Shown: positions 62,783-64,000 of the stretch, one piece after another
How positions within the stretch are numbered: the stretch's first letter is position 1
Layout of the letters: the number at the start of each line of letters is the position of its first letter
NCBI GenBank assembly: GCA_937930635.1
Contig: CALHCF010000015.1
Location: 1 to 64,000, forward strand
DNA length: 64,000 bases
Origin: an uncultured Rhizobiaceae group bacterium
Lineage (GTDB): Bacteria; Pseudomonadota; Alphaproteobacteria; Rhizobiales; Rhizobiaceae
Reading direction: 5' to 3'
Notes under the pieces: model-generated
Databases searched by the model: none
The model's input: the letters and a program-made list of their open reading frames with translations, nothing else
What the model was told of the DNA's origin: nothing
Position numbers and translations under genes: made by a program

Positions 62783-64000
62783 ATGAAACGGGTCGTGATT
62801 ACCGGATTGGGGATCGTATCCTCGATAGGCAACAATTCGCAGGAAGTGTTGGCTTCACTGCGTGAAGCAAAATCCGGCATCAGCTTTTCGGAGGAATTTG
62901 ACGAACACGGATTCCGGTGCCGTGTGCAGGGCGCACCTGATCTTGATCCCCAGGAGGTTCTGGATCGCCGCACCATGCGCTTCATGAGCAAGGGCACCGC
63001 CTGGAACTACATAGCTATGCAGCAGGCGATCAGCGATTCCGGGCTTGAATCTGGCGATGTGATCAACCCGCGCACGGGGATCATTATGGGTTCTGGCGGA
63101 CCATCAACCAAGACCATTGTGGAGGCTGCGCAAAAAACCATTGAGACCGGCTCACCCAAGCGGATTGGTCCAACAGCGGTCCCCAAAGCCATGAGTTCAA
63201 CATCCTCAGCGGTCCTGGCTACACAGTTCGAGATCAAAGGGGTCAACTATTCAATTTCATCGGCCTGCGCCACATCCAATCATTGTATCGGCAATGCTTA
63301 TGAGACCATTCAACTCGGCAAGCAGGATATAATTTTCGCTGGCGGTTCTGAGGATCTTGACTGGACCATGTCCAACCTGTTCGACGCGATGGGTGCCATG
63401 AGTTCAGATTTTAACGACACGCCATCAAGCGCCTCTCGTGCCTTCGATGTCAGCCGTGATGGGTTTGTTATAGCCGGTGGGGCCGGTGTGCTGGTGTTGG
63501 AAGAACTTGAACATGCCAAGGCTCGCGGTGCCAAAATATATGGTGAACTCGTGGGTTATGGCGCAACTTCCGATGGCTACGACATGGTTGCACCATCTGG
63601 CGAAGGGGCTGTGCGCTGCATCCAGATGGCGGTTGAGGGGGTCGGTGAGAAAATCGACTATATCAACCCCCATGCGACTTCCACTGGTATCGGAGATTCC
63701 AAGGAAATCAGTGCATTGAAAGAAATTTATGGGGCCGATAACTGCCCGCCAATTTCCGCCACCAAGTCTCTGACCGGTCACTCTCTTGGTGCCACGGGCG
63801 TTCAGGAGGCGATTTATTCTCTACTCATGATGAAAAACGGTTTTATCTGCGAGAGCGCTCACATCAATGAGCTTGACCCGGAATTTGCCGATATGCCGAT
63901 TGTGCTGGAGCGGCGCGACAATGTTGAGATCAACACAGTGCTTTCAAATTCCTTTGGATTTGGCGGTACCAACGCATCTCTTGTTTTTCAAAAATATCAA
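62783..64000 (+). CDS. fabB: 3-oxoacyl-ACP synthase I FabB (3' end cut by window)
   Basis: The frame is open for 406 codons to the last base, so only the stop codon and perhaps a few residues are missing. [15 protein letters not shown] begins the protein; the catalytic Cys is in [13 protein letters not shown] and the two His in [11 protein letters not shown] and [24 protein letters not shown] near the end is the usual terminus. FabB elongates unsaturated acyl chains; in rhizobia fabI normally follows. Confidence 0.96.
   Translation, partial: MKRVVITGLGIVSSIGNNSQEVLASLREAKSGISFSEEFDEHGFRCRVQGAPDLDPQEVLDRRTMRFMSKGTAWNYIAMQQAISDSGLESGDVINPRTGIIMGSGGPSTKTIVEAAQKTIETGSPKRIGPTAVPKAMSSTSSAVLATQFEIKGVNYSISSACATSNHCIGNAYETIQLGKQDIIFAGGSEDLDWTMSNLFDAMGAMSSDFNDTPSSASRAFDVSRDGFVIAGGAGVLVLEELEHAKARGAKIYGELVGYGATSDGYDMVAPSGEGAVRCIQMAVEGVGEKIDYINPHATSTGIGDSKEISALKEIYGADNCPPISATKSLTGHSLGATGVQEAIYSLLMMKNGFICESAHINELDPEFADMPIVLERRDNVEINTVLSNSFGFGGTNASLVFQKYQ

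Overview
The window reads as a chromosomal stretch of an alphaproteobacterium, most likely of the Hyphomicrobiales (Rhizobiales). Evidence: a GcrA cell-cycle regulator with a cluster of GANTC (CcrM) sites upstream, an Irr-type Fur regulator divergent from fabA-fabB, argD-argF-hslO in a row, a small SRP RNA directly upstream of dnaX, and holA-lptE-leuS in a row. No tRNA, rRNA, CRISPR array or prophage was recognised.

Region 1 (1-10.1 kb) is accessory and catabolic. It opens with the broken start of an IS3-family transposase OrfA. An IclR regulator is divergent from a six-gene run: a tripartite tricarboxylate transporter (TctC, TctB, TctA), a dimethylglycine/sarcosine-dehydrogenase-like FAD-GcvT protein, a Tm-1-like (UPF0261) protein of unknown function, and a homologue of trimethylamine dehydrogenase whose substrate pocket differs from the real enzyme. 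Together these suggest import and oxidative demethylation of an unidentified N-methylated or carboxylated compound. Region 2 (10.1-13.5 kb) holds a 933-residue protein joining an ammonium transporter to GGDEF and EAL domains, preceded by a long leader with a predicted stem-loop.

Region 3 (13.5-22.4 kb) pairs an AraC/FeaR-like regulator with a divergent operon: aldehyde dehydrogenase, GMC alcohol oxidoreductase, and a complete branched-chain-amino-acid-type ABC importer whose LivM and LivG parts are one polypeptide. It looks like uptake and two-step oxidation of an alcohol or aminoalcohol. Region 4 (22.4-27.8 kb) has an HxlR regulator divergent from a DsbA-like protein, then fumarylacetoacetase, homogentisate dioxygenase and an MFS carrier (lower tyrosine/homogentisate pathway; no maleylacetoacetate isomerase is visible).

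From 28 kb onward the content is mostly core: gcrA, argD-argF-hslO, an RND efflux pair with an unusual extra membrane hairpin in the pump, apaG-trkH-SAP protein, a CDP-alcohol phosphatidyltransferase, ybaB-dnaX-ffs, HIT and NudC, mnmD plus a ThiO/MnmC-like oxidase, sppA, ihfB, lapA, holA, lptE, leuS, a YggS-family PLP protein, asd, two rRNA/tRNA-methyltransferase-like genes with lspA, acuI, a D-2-hydroxyacid dehydrogenase, an SH3-domain exported protein, irr, fabA and an almost complete fabB at the right edge. A 32-codon membrane ORF with a strong ribosome binding site lies between asd and a CoxG-family gene.
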